A stretch of 64,000 nucleotides of DNA from Sebastes aleutianus (Eukaryota > Chordata > Actinopteri > Perciformes > Sebastidae). A model generated the notes under the pieces. The model was not told the DNA's origin, did not search any database, and saw nothing but the letters and a program-made list of their open reading frames with translations. Numbering within the stretch: the stretch's first letter is position 1; every line of letters begins with the position of its first letter. The DNA lies in assembly GCA_916700875.1 (NCBI GenBank), contig CAKAKS010000039.1:21632367-21696366 (forward strand), in the 5' to 3' direction. Position numbers and translations under genes: made by a program. This document shows, piece after piece, positions 12,101 to 23,400 of this stretch.

Positions 12101-12457
12101 GATACAATAGAGAGCCAAAGTAAAAACGCAACTTCTAGGTTCTGTTCCCGAGAAAACATCATTCAAGATCTCACAATTGACCTTTGTTAATAATCTACTA
12201 ACTCAAAATCTAGCTGGAACAGTCTTTTCTCAACAACATGTCGGGTGTCTCGCTTCATGGGTTTAGAACAAGACGGCAGTGTTTTTGAAAAACAATCTAA
12301 TGTCATTGTTTATTCAGTATTTATGTTTTTAACAACCTTTAACAAACATTTCCTAGAAGCCCTGTATGTTTTATGGATATGAACCAAAACAAGTTACAAT
12401 GACAGAGGGACCGGTGCTTGTAGTTTTTTCTATGCTCACAAAGTAATCGTTGTTTAA
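9197..12457. other. Intergenic, no gene recognised
   Basis: About 9.6 kb carries a short GTAAAGCACTTTGAG motif like the 3' end of L2-type elements. The rest looks unique. Bases 10000-10330 are somewhat richer in CpG and could hold a csk leader exon or promoter on the minus strand, but no sequence feature proves it. Confidence 0.35.
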
Positions 12458-12826
12458 AGGTACAGTGTGTAGAATCTGGTGGCATCTAGTGGTGTGGTTG
12501 CAGACTGCAAGTTATAACGTTACCGCAGTTTCACAAGCGTGTCGGAGAACTACGGTGGCCTTCGGGTAACGTAAAAACATTAAAGGCTCTCACTAGAGCC
12601 AGTGTTTGGTTTGTCCGTTCTGGGCTACTGTAGAATCATGGTGGAGCAACATGGTGGACTCCGTGAAGAGGGCCCGCTCCCTATGTAGATATGAAGGGCT
12701 CATTCTAAGCTAACAAAAACACAATGATTCTTAGTTTCAGGTGATTATGCACTAATGAAAACATAGTTATGAATTATAATATTCCATTTCTGCTAATAGA
12801 TCCCTGAAATGTTACACACTGTTCCT
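12458..12826 (+). mobile_element. TTAA miniature element, intact copy of the 3866-4184 family
   Basis: The left end is AGGTACAGTGTGTAGA after TTAA (12454-12457). The right end is TGTTACACACTGTTCCT before TTAA (12827-12830). The ends are imperfect inverted repeats. No open frame of note. AGG...CCT ends between TTAA sites fit a piggyBac-type miniature element. Confidence 0.75.
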
Positions 12827-13584
12827 TTAACAAAGGTTTGAATTCTTATAACAACTGCTTTAGTGGATGCCGAAATTGTCTTGACACGACTGATGAAAAA
12901 AATAACGGAAGCTAGTGGAAGAGGCTCACGTCATGACTTTAGCTCTCTATTATAACAAAATGTAGATAGCAAACATTTTTTTCACAAAAAGGAAAGATTG
13001 CTGGAGGTTTTGCGTGCTGTGTCATCTTATCAAAGCCCTTAACATGACAGCCTAATTTACCATTAACAGACAGAACTGCTGCTCCATTGAACGCTGGCTT
13101 AGTTTGAAAATTACTCACACAAATGACAATTATTCCACATTGTCTTCAATGGATTTTCTATCCTAATAAAACATCAGACAACAGTAACAGAGTGCTGCAG
13201 AGAATGGCGGGCTGTAAGCCAAGCCATTAGCAATGGTAACACCATTGTAAGTAGAATTACTGTTGTCTCATGCAGATTAATGTAATAACATCACATTTGC
13301 ATGAATTATATGGTGGATTTCCATTTATTCACCAGATGGCTTTGGAATGAGGTTAGATAACAGTAACATTCAGATTTCCCCCCCCCCATTATAAGCCAGA
13401 GATTGTCCTATTCAATCTAAAACTACTGAACACTATGTGGTATTATTTTTGACACGTGTTTATGAAAATATCTTGTAATATCATGTAAATACAACAGTAT
13501 CTACATAATGGCTGAAGGCTCTAATGGTCAACACATTTACTTTTTCAATAAAGCTCTTTCCTATCCCGCCCATATGCACTTAGT
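12827..13584. other. Possible edc3 3' UTR or intergenic
   Basis: No gene recognised. It lies downstream of the edc3 stop codon; a reverse-strand AATAAA at about 13323 could end the edc3 transcript, but this is unproven. Confidence 0.3.
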
Positions 13585-13902
13585 TAGGGCTGACCCGAAT
13601 GCTTCGAAGCTTCGACCGTTGCCGTGGTAACCAACCTCCAAATCAGTATTCGAATGCTTCAATTTTAGTTTTTATATATAAATATATATAAGTACGTAAT
13701 AATAATGTATAAATCCCTTAATAGCCCATGAAATAAAGAATGTTTCCACAACATTATTCATATTCACCATTAATTATTATTAGTTATTCTCAGACGGATA
13801 TCGCTGTTTGTTATGCGTAGCGGTGCGTGTGTGTGCAGTAGTGTGGCAGCGGCACTCTCCCAAAGCTTCGAAGCCCAAAAAATGGTATTCGGGACAGCCC
13901 TA
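13585..13902. mobile_element. hAT-like miniature element
   Basis: TAGGGCTGACCCGAATGCTT at the left mirrors AATGGTATTCGGGACAGCCCTA at the right, and GCTTCGAAGC occurs near both ends. The element is 318 bases with no coding capacity. The flanking 8-mers are not convincingly duplicated, so it is old or the borders are off by a base or two. Confidence 0.7.
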
Positions 13903-14053
13903 GTCCTTGTAGAACTAATGTACCAAACAGGGGTCCCATTCACGTGTTGATGAGTTAGAAACTTAATGGATGAACTCTGGAATATAAGGCGCCAAAACCC
14001 AAATGGTCATGGAGGGTGAAAGATTCAATCTGTCATGTTGACCGTTAGTCCCG

Positions 14054-17000
14054 TTATGCAGAGTGCAAGGGGATGACAAATTTGCAGCCAAAAGGAGAAA
14101 TGTACTTCATTCCCACTTCCTGGAACACTTGGCGAGGAACGCCTATGTCACACAGGTAAACCCTGCCAGCCCCCTCAGCCAGTGGGAGGGGGAGGCAAAG
14201 AGAGAGAGACCACTTGGCCTCGACTGCCTGCCCCTGTCCACTACCAGGAGGGTCTAAGCTGAGCACTGGCGCTCGGTTCTGGTTGGCCCAGTCTGCAGCC
14301 GCTCGGTACCAAGGCTGATCCATCAGGAATGTGTTCTCGTGGCAGTCCAGGCAGTTTATGATTAAGTCCACTGGAGTGTCTGGAAGGTCTGTGGAGTCGG
14401 AGAGAAACATTTTTAAAAAAATCTAACCTCACCTGGAATGCAAAATGTAAAAAAATAAAAGCAGAAAAATATTCCCACCTTTGATACTTGACACCTGTTT
14501 GCCACCAGTCTTGTTGAAGAGCGTGAGCTCGCTGGTGACCGAGTCGAGCATCTTGACAAAATTGGGCAGAAACAAGACGACCTCCACTTCATGATTGGCC
14601 AGGTGACGACCACAGCTGATGCCCTGGGCACCCTGAACATGAGGGCCACACAACAGAGCCACAGTGGGACGCTGGTGTAAATTTTTCGGAGTGAATCTGG
14701 AAGAAACACAAAGAAACTAAGTTGCTTTCCTGAATGTTGCACTCACCAAGCACTGAATGCCAGTAAATTAATATTCGGCATATAAAACAAAAAGCTTCAC
14801 TAGTATGTAGGCCCAATGTGTCTAATATTAATAAAAAAGATGAAGACATTAACAAATACACAACCATATGAATATATAATGACAAAATATGTAATATAAC
14901 CTAATAATATAATAAACTTTGCTCAATATTGTGACATGTTATTTTAAACGTAAATGTAAACAGTTAAGTAACTCATTTCTATGTAACATTACACTGGTCA
15001 GATGAAGTTATTCTTGGCAGATGTTTTTTGTAGGAGACTAGCTCAGCCAGCAATAAAATACAAGTACGACTTAAAGTAATACTTCACCCACAAAATGACC
15101 ATTTGTACATCAATTACTCACCTTGTATTACCTATGATTTCTTGAAAAAAACTGTTTTTTTGCATGCCTCCACAGTGAACGGACGAAGAATCCAAAACGG
15201 AGAAAAGTCTTGATCAATTTAAGTAAATGGGGGCCGTGTTTCAAAGCTATATCAAGACATCCGTTTACAAACTCTCACACAACTCCTGCAGTATAATCCG
15301 AGTCTCGTTTATCCAGTCGTATGCTCAGTACTTCCCAAACACAAGCATTTTTGCTAAAACTTTATTATTTAAAACACTTCAGACTCGTACGGACGAGTAG
15401 CATGACTGTGCAAGCTTGAGATTGTTTATGTGGAAGTGTTTTAAATAGTAAGGTCTTAGCAAAGATGCATGTGTTTGGGAAGGAGTGAGCATACGACTGG
15501 ATAAATGACACTTGGATTATACTGCACGAGTTGTGGGAGAGTTTGTAAATGGATAATTTGATATAGTTTTGCTGTTGATAAACGTGCCCCCCATTTACTT
15601 CAATTCATCAAGACTTCTTTTTTTTTTTGCTCGTTCACTGTGCAGGAATTCAAGATAACATAGGATGAGTAATTGATATACAAATGTTCATTTTGTAGGT
15701 GAAGTATTCCTTTAACTGTCACTTAGCTAAAGTTGTTCTGTGCTTACCTGTTGGGCCCACCCAGCAATGTAAGTGCCATCTGACTTGCACACACTCCAGT
15801 CATCTCAAGTCTTCGTTCCAGTGAGAGACCATGACGCTCAGCGATTGACAACAGACGCTGGTGTAGTTCGTAGGATATACTGGGTACAACAAGCCCAGAG
15901 TCTGTATGGAAAAAAGGACACCAGAAAATTAACAGTTTACCTCAGATAAATTGCCCTTGCTACCATTTGTTTCATTACAATGTGAAACAGCTCACCAGTG
16001 CAGTATTCTTTGGCCCCAGGCTGCGGCACGGTAATCTGTCTGTACACAATAGGTTTGGCCTCCAGGATGTTTTCATCATGACGGTACCGAGTAGGTGTCT
16101 GCTCTTGAGGCGTCCCACGTGACCTTGCACCATTGCGGCGCTCTGATATGTCGATTTCTGAGAAAACTGCTGCTTTGTCAAAGAGAGCCAAGTTTCCCTC
16201 AAAATCAAAGTCTGCATCCAGCCCGTCGTCCATGTTATCCCCAAAACACTCGTCGTCTCTGGGCTTCATCTGACCATTCTTCACTCCGTTCTTCTTCGGC
16301 GTCACTTGGTTTACCCCTCGACTACTAGATGACCCTGATAGGAAAAAAACATACAGTAAATCTCAACTGACCGAGACATTATGGTCAGATTAGGAAAAGC
16401 AAGGACAGCATTTCTAAGACTTGGAAACATCTGGAAGTCTACACATATAATATAACTAGAAACACCAAGATAAAGTTATACAACAGCTGTGTACTATCTG
16501 TCCTTCTATATGGTGCTGGAGAATGACTGAGAGAGACATAGGCAAGCTTTCCAGCTTTCACAATACCCGCCTCAGAAAGATCATGAGGATATTCTGGTCT
16601 AGAAGATTACAAACCATGAACTACACAAAACGACAGGGTGCTTGGACATGGAAACAATATTGATTAGAAGAAGACAGAGATGGCTAGGACATTTATTAAG
16701 GAAACTATTTGATGACATGACAAAAGTGGCATTGCGTTGGACACCAGAGGGAAAACGCAAAAGAGGGAGGCCCAAAACAACGTGGAGGCGAACCATCGAA
16801 GGAGAGATGAAGACGAGAGGATCCAGCTGGAACAGCATTGAGAAGAAAGCAAACAACAGAGATGAGTGGAGATCCTTAGTCCTTGCCCTATGTGCCACCA
16901 GGCATAACAAGGACTAAGTAAGTAAAGTAAATCTCAACACAGCAACAATCAGCAATATTATTATCTGACCGAGAAACTGAACTACATTGCACTTACAGGA

Positions 17001-17740
17001 GTTGTGTCTTCGACGAAATCCTTTTGGCTGGCCAGGTACGTCCAGGTGTCGTTCTCCATGGCTTTTGGAGCAGTGCTGAGGGGAGTTGAGTTTCTCCACA
17101 GACCTGGGGTCACCTTTTGGGACTGCAACTGGAGCACTGTTTACCTTTGTAGATGCAGAAGAGCTGTTCCTAGCATTGCCATTTTTGATATCTAAAATCT
17201 TTAGCTCCTTTATGTCAATGGCACTGCAGGAAAAATAAGTAAAACATTTAGTAACAGGAAGAAACAGTCTGTGAAAAACATCCAGGGAGCAAACTCTCCT
17301 CAGAGACAGTTTTTACCCTCAGACAGTCAGACTACTGAACAGTAGCACTAAATGAATGCAGAGCTGTGGATTGTTTTATGGATGTTTTATAATTTTATTC
17401 TCAGGTATTGTCTTATTCATTGTAGCATTTATCAACTGTACTATTTATAGATTTTAAGGGCTGAGAAAGAGAGCCAGGGTTAAATGCATTTCATTGCATT
17501 TCACTGTACACTGTATTTTTAAATGCATATGACAAATAAACTTGAAACATGAAACTATTATATGTCTGAGCTTTACCTGAATGTGACCTCTGGAACAGGG
17601 CACTTGACCCCATTGTGGAAAGGCAGCCTTAAGGAGATGGTTTGGCTGGTCTGGTCCACAGACACCACCTCTCCTTGATACACTCCCAGTGTTGGACCAC
17701 AGTTAATAGACACCAAACTACCCAACCAATCCGCAGCCAT
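14054..17740 (-). CDS. edc3: Enhancer of mRNA decapping 3
   Basis: EDC3 is a cytoplasmic P-body scaffold that binds DCP2 and DDX6 and promotes mRNA decapping. Six coding exons splice in frame: 17577-17740, 16997-17223, 15996-16334, 15748-15901, 14479-14696 and 14054-14388. They give 478 aa, close to the human length of about 508. Residues 1-70 form the LSm domain (start MAADWLGSLVSINCG). The FDF motif lies at about 173-188 (DFDFEGNLALFDKAAVF). The C-terminal YjeF-N domain spans about 245-470 and holds MALTLLGGPNR, CGRHLANH, DLIINCLDC and YLCDIG. The end, PFGCKFVIPLHSA, is the conserved EDC3 terminus. A likely non-coding exon ends at the donor near 17953. Introns carry a TTAA element (15075-15711), an antisense non-LTR fragment (16381-16935) and another retroelement 3' end (17270-17550). 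Confidence 0.97.
15075..15711. mobile_element. Long inverted-repeat TTAA element in edc3 intron
   Basis: It is flanked by TTAA at 15071-15074 and 15712-15715. The left arm AGTAATACTTCACCCACAAA and the right arm TTTTGTAGGTGAAGTATTCC are inverted. The symmetry continues far inward (ATCAATTACTCA / TGAGTAATTGAT; GTCGTATGCTCA / GAGCATACGAC), so most of the 637 bases can fold back. The right edge is 32 bases from the donor of the exon at 15748-15901. Confidence 0.85.
16381..16935 (+). pseudogene. Non-LTR retrotransposon 3' fragment, decayed
   Basis: The translated fragment carries the typical C-terminus of a LINE reverse-transcriptase ORF: RTAFLRLGNIW, then LRKIMRIFWSRRLQ, RRRQRWLGHLLRK, LRWTPEGKRKRGRPKTTWRR and WRSLVLALCATRHNKD. 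It is interrupted by in-frame stops near 16450 and shifts frame, and then reads open from 16642 to 16917. A TAAG-type tail follows the stop. It lies antisense to edc3 within intron 2. The 5' part, including the catalytic reverse transcriptase, is missing. Confidence 0.85.
17270..17550 (+). repeat. Probable retroelement 3' end in edc3 intron 1
   Basis: The segment includes CAGTCAGACTACTGAACAG, TGCATTTCATTGCATTTC and a terminal GACAAATAAACTTGAAACAT, which resemble dispersed non-LTR 3' untranslated ends of fish. No coding sequence. Confidence 0.5.
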
Positions 17741-18110
17741 GACTGCACAACACAAGGTTAAATGTCAGAGAGGCTTTGTATAAAACCACAGACTTTCAGT
17801 TGACTTAATAACCCAACTCTCTGACAGCAGGACTTCAGAGGCACCACTGGCCTGATGTTACTGAAGTTATGCTAACTGATTAGCATTAGCTTCGGCCTGT
17901 TATCCAGCGTTAATTACAAGATTTGATTAAAAATGTCGGGTTAAATGTTGTACCTTTTTCGGAGTCGATGCAGATCACACTCTTTATAAGAACACAAATG
18001 AATTAAGTGTGTAATTAAGTGCTGAAAGGAGAATTGAAGCTGCTTCTGTGTGCTAGCTGTTAGCTTATTGAATGGTCAGGAGATGCTGCTGCTGGAGGAC
18101 TGCTTCTTCT
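17741..18110 (-). promoter_or_regulatory. edc3 5' leader and presumed promoter
   Basis: Reading in reverse, an acceptor TTGTGTTGTGCAG ends two bases before the edc3 ATG, and a donor AAAAAG/GTACAA lies near 17953. Together they imply a non-coding first exon above 17953. The transcription start would be around 18050-18110; no TATA box was relied on. Confidence 0.5.
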
Positions 18111-18195
18111 TCTGTGGTGTTTACTGGCAAACCATCTTAGAGGTGCATTACCGCCACCTGCTGGACTACTGGAGGGTGGAGCAGCAGACTGGCAG

Positions 18196-18635
18196 GAAAA
18201 AAGAAATTAAATAAAAATAAATAATAATAATTATTAATAATAATAACAATAATAATAATAATAATAATTAAATTCTCTTCATTATTCCTGTTGCCCTTAA
18301 GTAATTAATTAGAAGATTGTGTACTTTCTTAGATGTCTTTCCTAGCAGATTACCCATTGTAATAATTCCATCATCTACTCCTGATAGCAATTCACTTCTT
18401 TCTTTGTCACTGGACGGGAATGTGGAGCAGTAGATTTGCAGGAAAACATAATAAATTAAATTAAATTAAATTAAATTAAATTAAATTAAATTAAATTAAA
18501 TTAAATTAAATTAAATTAAATTAAATTAAAATTATTATTTATTATTATTATTATTATTAATATTATTATTAATAATAATAATAATAATAATATCTAAAAT
18601 AAAATAATAATAATAATAATAATAATTAAATTCCC
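18196..18635. repeat. Compound AT-rich microsatellites: (AAT)n, (TTAAA)n, (ATT)n
   Basis: AAT/ATT repeats occupy about 18196-18270 and 18531-18628. An almost pure TTAAA pentanucleotide array of some 16 units occupies 18452-18530. It lies between the edc3 promoter and the foldback element at 18685. Confidence 0.9.
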
Positions 18636-18684
18636 TCAATTATTCTGCCCCCATGTGGGCCAAGTTTAAAAAGGCGAGCATGAA

Positions 18685-19485
18685 GCTGCAGTGGGTAGAA
18701 CTGGAGCAAATATGATTTTTAAAAAAAAGTAATTTTTATAAAACGGTCACTATATTCTGACAGGTAATCTGAAAAAAATCATGTCCCTCTGTGTCCTCCA
18801 GTGTTCTCTGGTGCTCCTAATGGCATCTGCAAGATTTCACAGACCGGAGCAAAACAACCAATCAGAGCCGAGCTGGAGCCTGCCGTCTCTGAGCAGCTGT
18901 CAATCACTCGCGAACTCCGATCAAACGGTCAAACTAGGCAGCGCTGATTAAAGATGAATCAATATTCTGTTACTGTAATGTCTATTTCTCGCCTCAAATG
19001 TTTTCAGAAACATCTTTTTGCTGTAAAATGAGAAAGTTTGTGACCCGGCAGCCATGTTGAGATCAGTTGAGAAAATACCAAGCCACGCCCACCAGCCGGA
19101 GCAAACTTTCTCATTTTACAGCTAAACAGTACACTACAAGATGTTTCTGAAAGCATTTGAGGCGAGAAATAGACATTACAGCAACAGAATATTGATTCAT
19201 ATTTGTTCAGCGCTGCCTAGTTTGACCGTTTTATCGGAGTTCGCAAGTGATTGACAGCTCTCTCCGTTGAATGAACAGCCAATAGGAACGCTCTCTCTCT
19301 GAAATGACCTGTGATTGGCCAAAGTCTCCAGTCACGGGCTAGGACTTTTTAAAGTTTGAAAACAGAGTCATGAGGAGTTGCAGACGTTTAAGTTTTCTCT
19401 CAGGGCACTTGAATTATAATATGCTGAAACGTTATTATGGAATTTTTTGCCCAATGATGCCAAAAATATTCTGCCTACTGCTGCT
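18685..19485 (+). mobile_element. Foldback TTAA miniature element, copy 2 (near full length)
   Basis: It begins AGCTGCAGTGGGTAGAACTG and ends CTGCCTACTGCTGC. Both flanking tetranucleotides (TGAA and TTGA) are one base off TTAA. It contains both halves of the internal inverted repeat: GAAACATC...AAAATGAGAAAGTTTG in the left half and CAAACTTTCTCATTTTACAG in the right. About 800 bases, non-coding. Confidence 0.8.
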
Positions 19486-20404
19486 TTGATTGGGATGCGC
19501 AATATTCTTGAAGGATAGAGATGAATAATGGTCTGACTGTCATATGCAAAGAAACAACTTTGGATTTAATCAGTTGCATGCAATATTTCACACTGAGCTG
19601 TAGAGTATTAGTATGCTTATATAGACATGGTATCTGACAATTCATCCCATGCTTGTTTTTCCCTGGGGCTAAAATAAAAAACACCTATCTAAGAGTATAT
19701 AGGCTAATTATACAGCATATTCTCTTTGTGTGCCTAAAGGCAATTATAAACAATCCAGACACAGTCTCTGTCATACACAATTAATCATAGGTAAGCTATG
19801 TGTGTTATGATCAGTGTTTGTGAGATGTTCATAACAACGCATGTCAACAAACAGCCAGTCAGCAGACTGAGTGAGATCATGTGGAGACTATCCCAGAAGT
19901 GTTAGCACATGACACACCCACCCGCTGCGTCCTGTGTACATGGGGTTACCATGGATACTCGGCTCAAGGGCTAAAAGCTTGCAATCAAAGCTGTGTGAGG
20001 CTTACAAGCAGAGCAAGTATGAGAGGGTTTCTGCAGAAAGGTAGAGAAAGTAATTTTTTGCAGACTCCAGCTATTAAATCAAAGCATATTCTTTTCTTAC
20101 CTCTCGCATTTTCTATGTACTTGTATTTAGATACAGAAAAGGATGTGATTAACCAATTTATTATAAGAGAAAATCATTCTGACCACACTGTAATAATCAT
20201 GCAGTGTTAAAACTAGTTGTTGACCATCAAGCAAGCAGTGGAAATATCAAGACATGTTCCAAGAATAGCCACACACCTCGATCTGTCACCTTTGTGTGAA
20301 AACCTATCCCTGACGCTTGGGCAGCAGACACATGGGGAGATGAGGACTGTAGCCTCTCCCATACAAAGGGAAGAGATAACTCTGATCTAGGAAGACACTC
20401 CAAA
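19486..20404. other. Spacer between the head-to-head edc3 and coiled-coil genes
   Basis: No gene or clear repeat was recognised. The leader and promoter of the coiled-coil gene presumably lie just before 20405, but no specific motif was found. Confidence 0.35.
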
Positions 20405-23400
20405 ATGTTTAGACCTTCGTACACAAGTCCATTTTCTCTCACCTCGGACCTCGACATGTGGGACACCAAATCTCGCTTTACAGCTCAGGTAAGACCCAGA
20501 TATGGTCTTTTTTTTCTGATACAACACATTGATAATTTTAAAAATGTGTTTTTCTTTCTTAGTCCTCGGCATGGTGTGGTATGGCTGCTGTCTCTAGTAC
20601 AGGATTTCTGTCCAACGTCAGCACAAGGTGAGGAGGAAATTTAGGTGACACAGTGATATTCATTTTCAAGTCAGGGTAGTGTAATAACTTCTGTATTCCA
20701 GCACATCTGGAAGCACCGGTGGCTTCAGACAGAACGACCCAGGTCTAAGGAAGTGGCAGTCATTGTCCCATCTGGCACCTGAGGGTGCTACAAGACCCTT
20801 TCGTCCATCTCCGGGGGCTGAATTAAGGGCTGCCCGAGGTGAAAGTAGCTTTAGACAAGCAGAAGGGGTGCAATGGCTGCAGGGTGCTCACGAGCGTTTA
20901 GACACTCACCTCGACCGGCTGAGGGCCAGAAATTCACAGCTGAGCTACAACATAACTGCTGCACAACTGCTTGACATGAAACATAAGGTAAGAAAAAAAG
21001 TAAATTCAAATGTCTATGGAAACAAGTTTGCATTTCTCTCTCTCCTTGCCACTGGTTGTTTAGGGTGTTTTTTTAATAGTTTTTCAGCTGCTTTGAATAT
21101 GTTTCATTTGAACACAGCATCCTATTATTTTATACTGACGTGTTTCACAGCAGCTGTCAGAAACAATGGGCGCTCTTGAGCAGCAGAAGGAGGCAGTTGA
21201 ATTATCCCAATTTGAAAAGAGTCGGCAACGTGGAGAGCTTCATGAAAAGTAAGTGCAACAAAAGACATGGAAAGAAAAATTGAAACACTTAAGAAAAGAT
21301 TGAAAATCCTGATGTTTAATTCACTCACAAGGGTCCTACAGCTGGAGAAGGACCTGATGCAAATGAGGTCTACTTTGGACAGAGGAAGCAATGGTCAACC
21401 AACGGAAAGAATGGCACCAATGAGTCAAGAAGACTTTAACAGACAGGTGTGTAGGCTTCATGTATTATGAAAACAGATTTGTGTTCTAAATAATGTATTA
21501 TTCTTTATTTGCCAAACACCGCTTTTACACTGTGATTCAGGAGAGGCAGAAGGTTGACAGAGAGCTGTGTCAGCTGAGAGAGGCTCTGAGAGATGCTGAG
21601 ATGAGGGCAAAGACACAAGAAGAAGAACGAAACCAGGCACTCCAGAAACTCCAGTCTTCTGCAGAGGTCAGTTTAAAAATGTATGAGAGAAATCTCAAAC
21701 TTTACTGTAGATTATTTCTAGATGAAAGTTTCATTTTGTTCCATATTTACACCTTAAGGCTGTGTATTTTTCTTCTATGTACGTAGACACAGAAGACGCT
21801 GTTGAATCAAATAGAGGAGATGAGTCAAAGAAGACAGACTCACTCTGAAGTGCAAGAACAGCTGAGTGACGCTAACAACAAGATCAGCCAAGCATGCCTG
21901 GTCAGTTTGCCTCTGATTCAATATTACCTTAGCCTACAGGTACTTTACAACATGTTATAATTGGAGTTACATCTTGAAAATTGTCTTTAAAGGTGCTATT
22001 GATAACATTCAGCCACTAGATGTCTCATTCTCCCTTTCCCGTTCCTTTACATTTACTTCACAAACCAGACACTTACCGTCAATCTCCACACTACCTGACG
22101 ACCCAGAGATACCACATGATACCATTGTCGTAATACTATTGACTCACAAGCCTAAGAAGTGAGAACCGAACGTCAGATATCTTCCAGATAAACAAAACAT
22201 TAATTTTGGACCCACCAATTTTTTTAAAAGATTAATTCACAATCATAATAATTTTTCAGGAAAATACATTATTACAGTATACAGTATTTATTTATTTATT
22301 TTAAATATTTGTCTACATAAAAATGTTATCAATGACACCTTTAATTCTTCTCAGGAAAAAGCCATCTTGTCAACTCAAGTGCTGAAGCTGGAGGATAATA
22401 TTAAAGAACTGAAGGCCAAACTGACAGGAGCTCTGTCTGACAAAGATCACCTGATCCAGGTATCATATACAGTATGATCTTTAACTACAATGTCTGAGGT
22501 AACTAAGATCAAAATATCTAACACATAGCTTTTTTCCCCCGCATATATAGGAGAAAGCAGATGTGCACCAGAGGGCCCAACAAGCTTCAGAGGGTTGTGA
22601 GTCCCACAATAACAAACAGGATCAGGAAACTGTTGATGAACTGATGAAGGGAGAATTAAAGGCTCTCCGAGAGGTTGAAAGCTTTCACTGAATCTTTTTA
22701 TGAAGTTTAACTTTTCTGAATTCTTTATTTAATGATCCCTGTTGTGTCTTTACACCAGATAAATCAAAAGCTGACATGTGAGCTTGAAATGATTGAGCAG
22801 AAAGTGAACACATCACAGTCTCAGCTACAAGAGGTAACAGCAGAGAGGGTCTCTGACTCCAAACAGATCACAGATCTGAAGGCAGAACGATCTCAGCTGA
22901 TCAGAGAAAAAGAGGAACTGTTGAGTAAAATGAATGAAGGTGGACACGAGGAGTCAGAGATTAAAGAAAAGTGCTTCCAGCTCAGGTGAGATGTTGATCA
23001 AAAATAGCATCTTCAATATTTGAAGACAAACATATTATAATGTAGTATAATTACCCTCTCTTTACTGAAACCCTCAAACTTTTATTCATCCAGGGAATCC
23101 ATGGAAGTGGAATTAGAGAAACAGAAACTGCAGGATCGGTGTATGTGTTTGGAGGCTGAAGTCCTTGAGAAGGAGGAGAAGCTACACCTGCAAGAGGAAG
23201 AGCATCGGAAACAAGATGCAGTGAGAGTCCAGAGCGTCGAGGAACTAAAAGCTGTGGCCTCACACTGGGCGGGGAAATGGCAAAAGGTGGCTTTGACCCT
23301 GCAGTCCACGCAGGAGGAACTAGAGGAGCTAAAAAAGAACAACTCCAGAAATGAAGTAAGACCATCCCTTGATAATAACTTTATTCTACATCAGTTCATT

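Noticed and set aside
16642..16917. A functional 91-codon host protein
   Set aside because: The motifs are the C-terminus of a non-LTR reverse-transcriptase ORF, with upstream stops and a retroelement tail.
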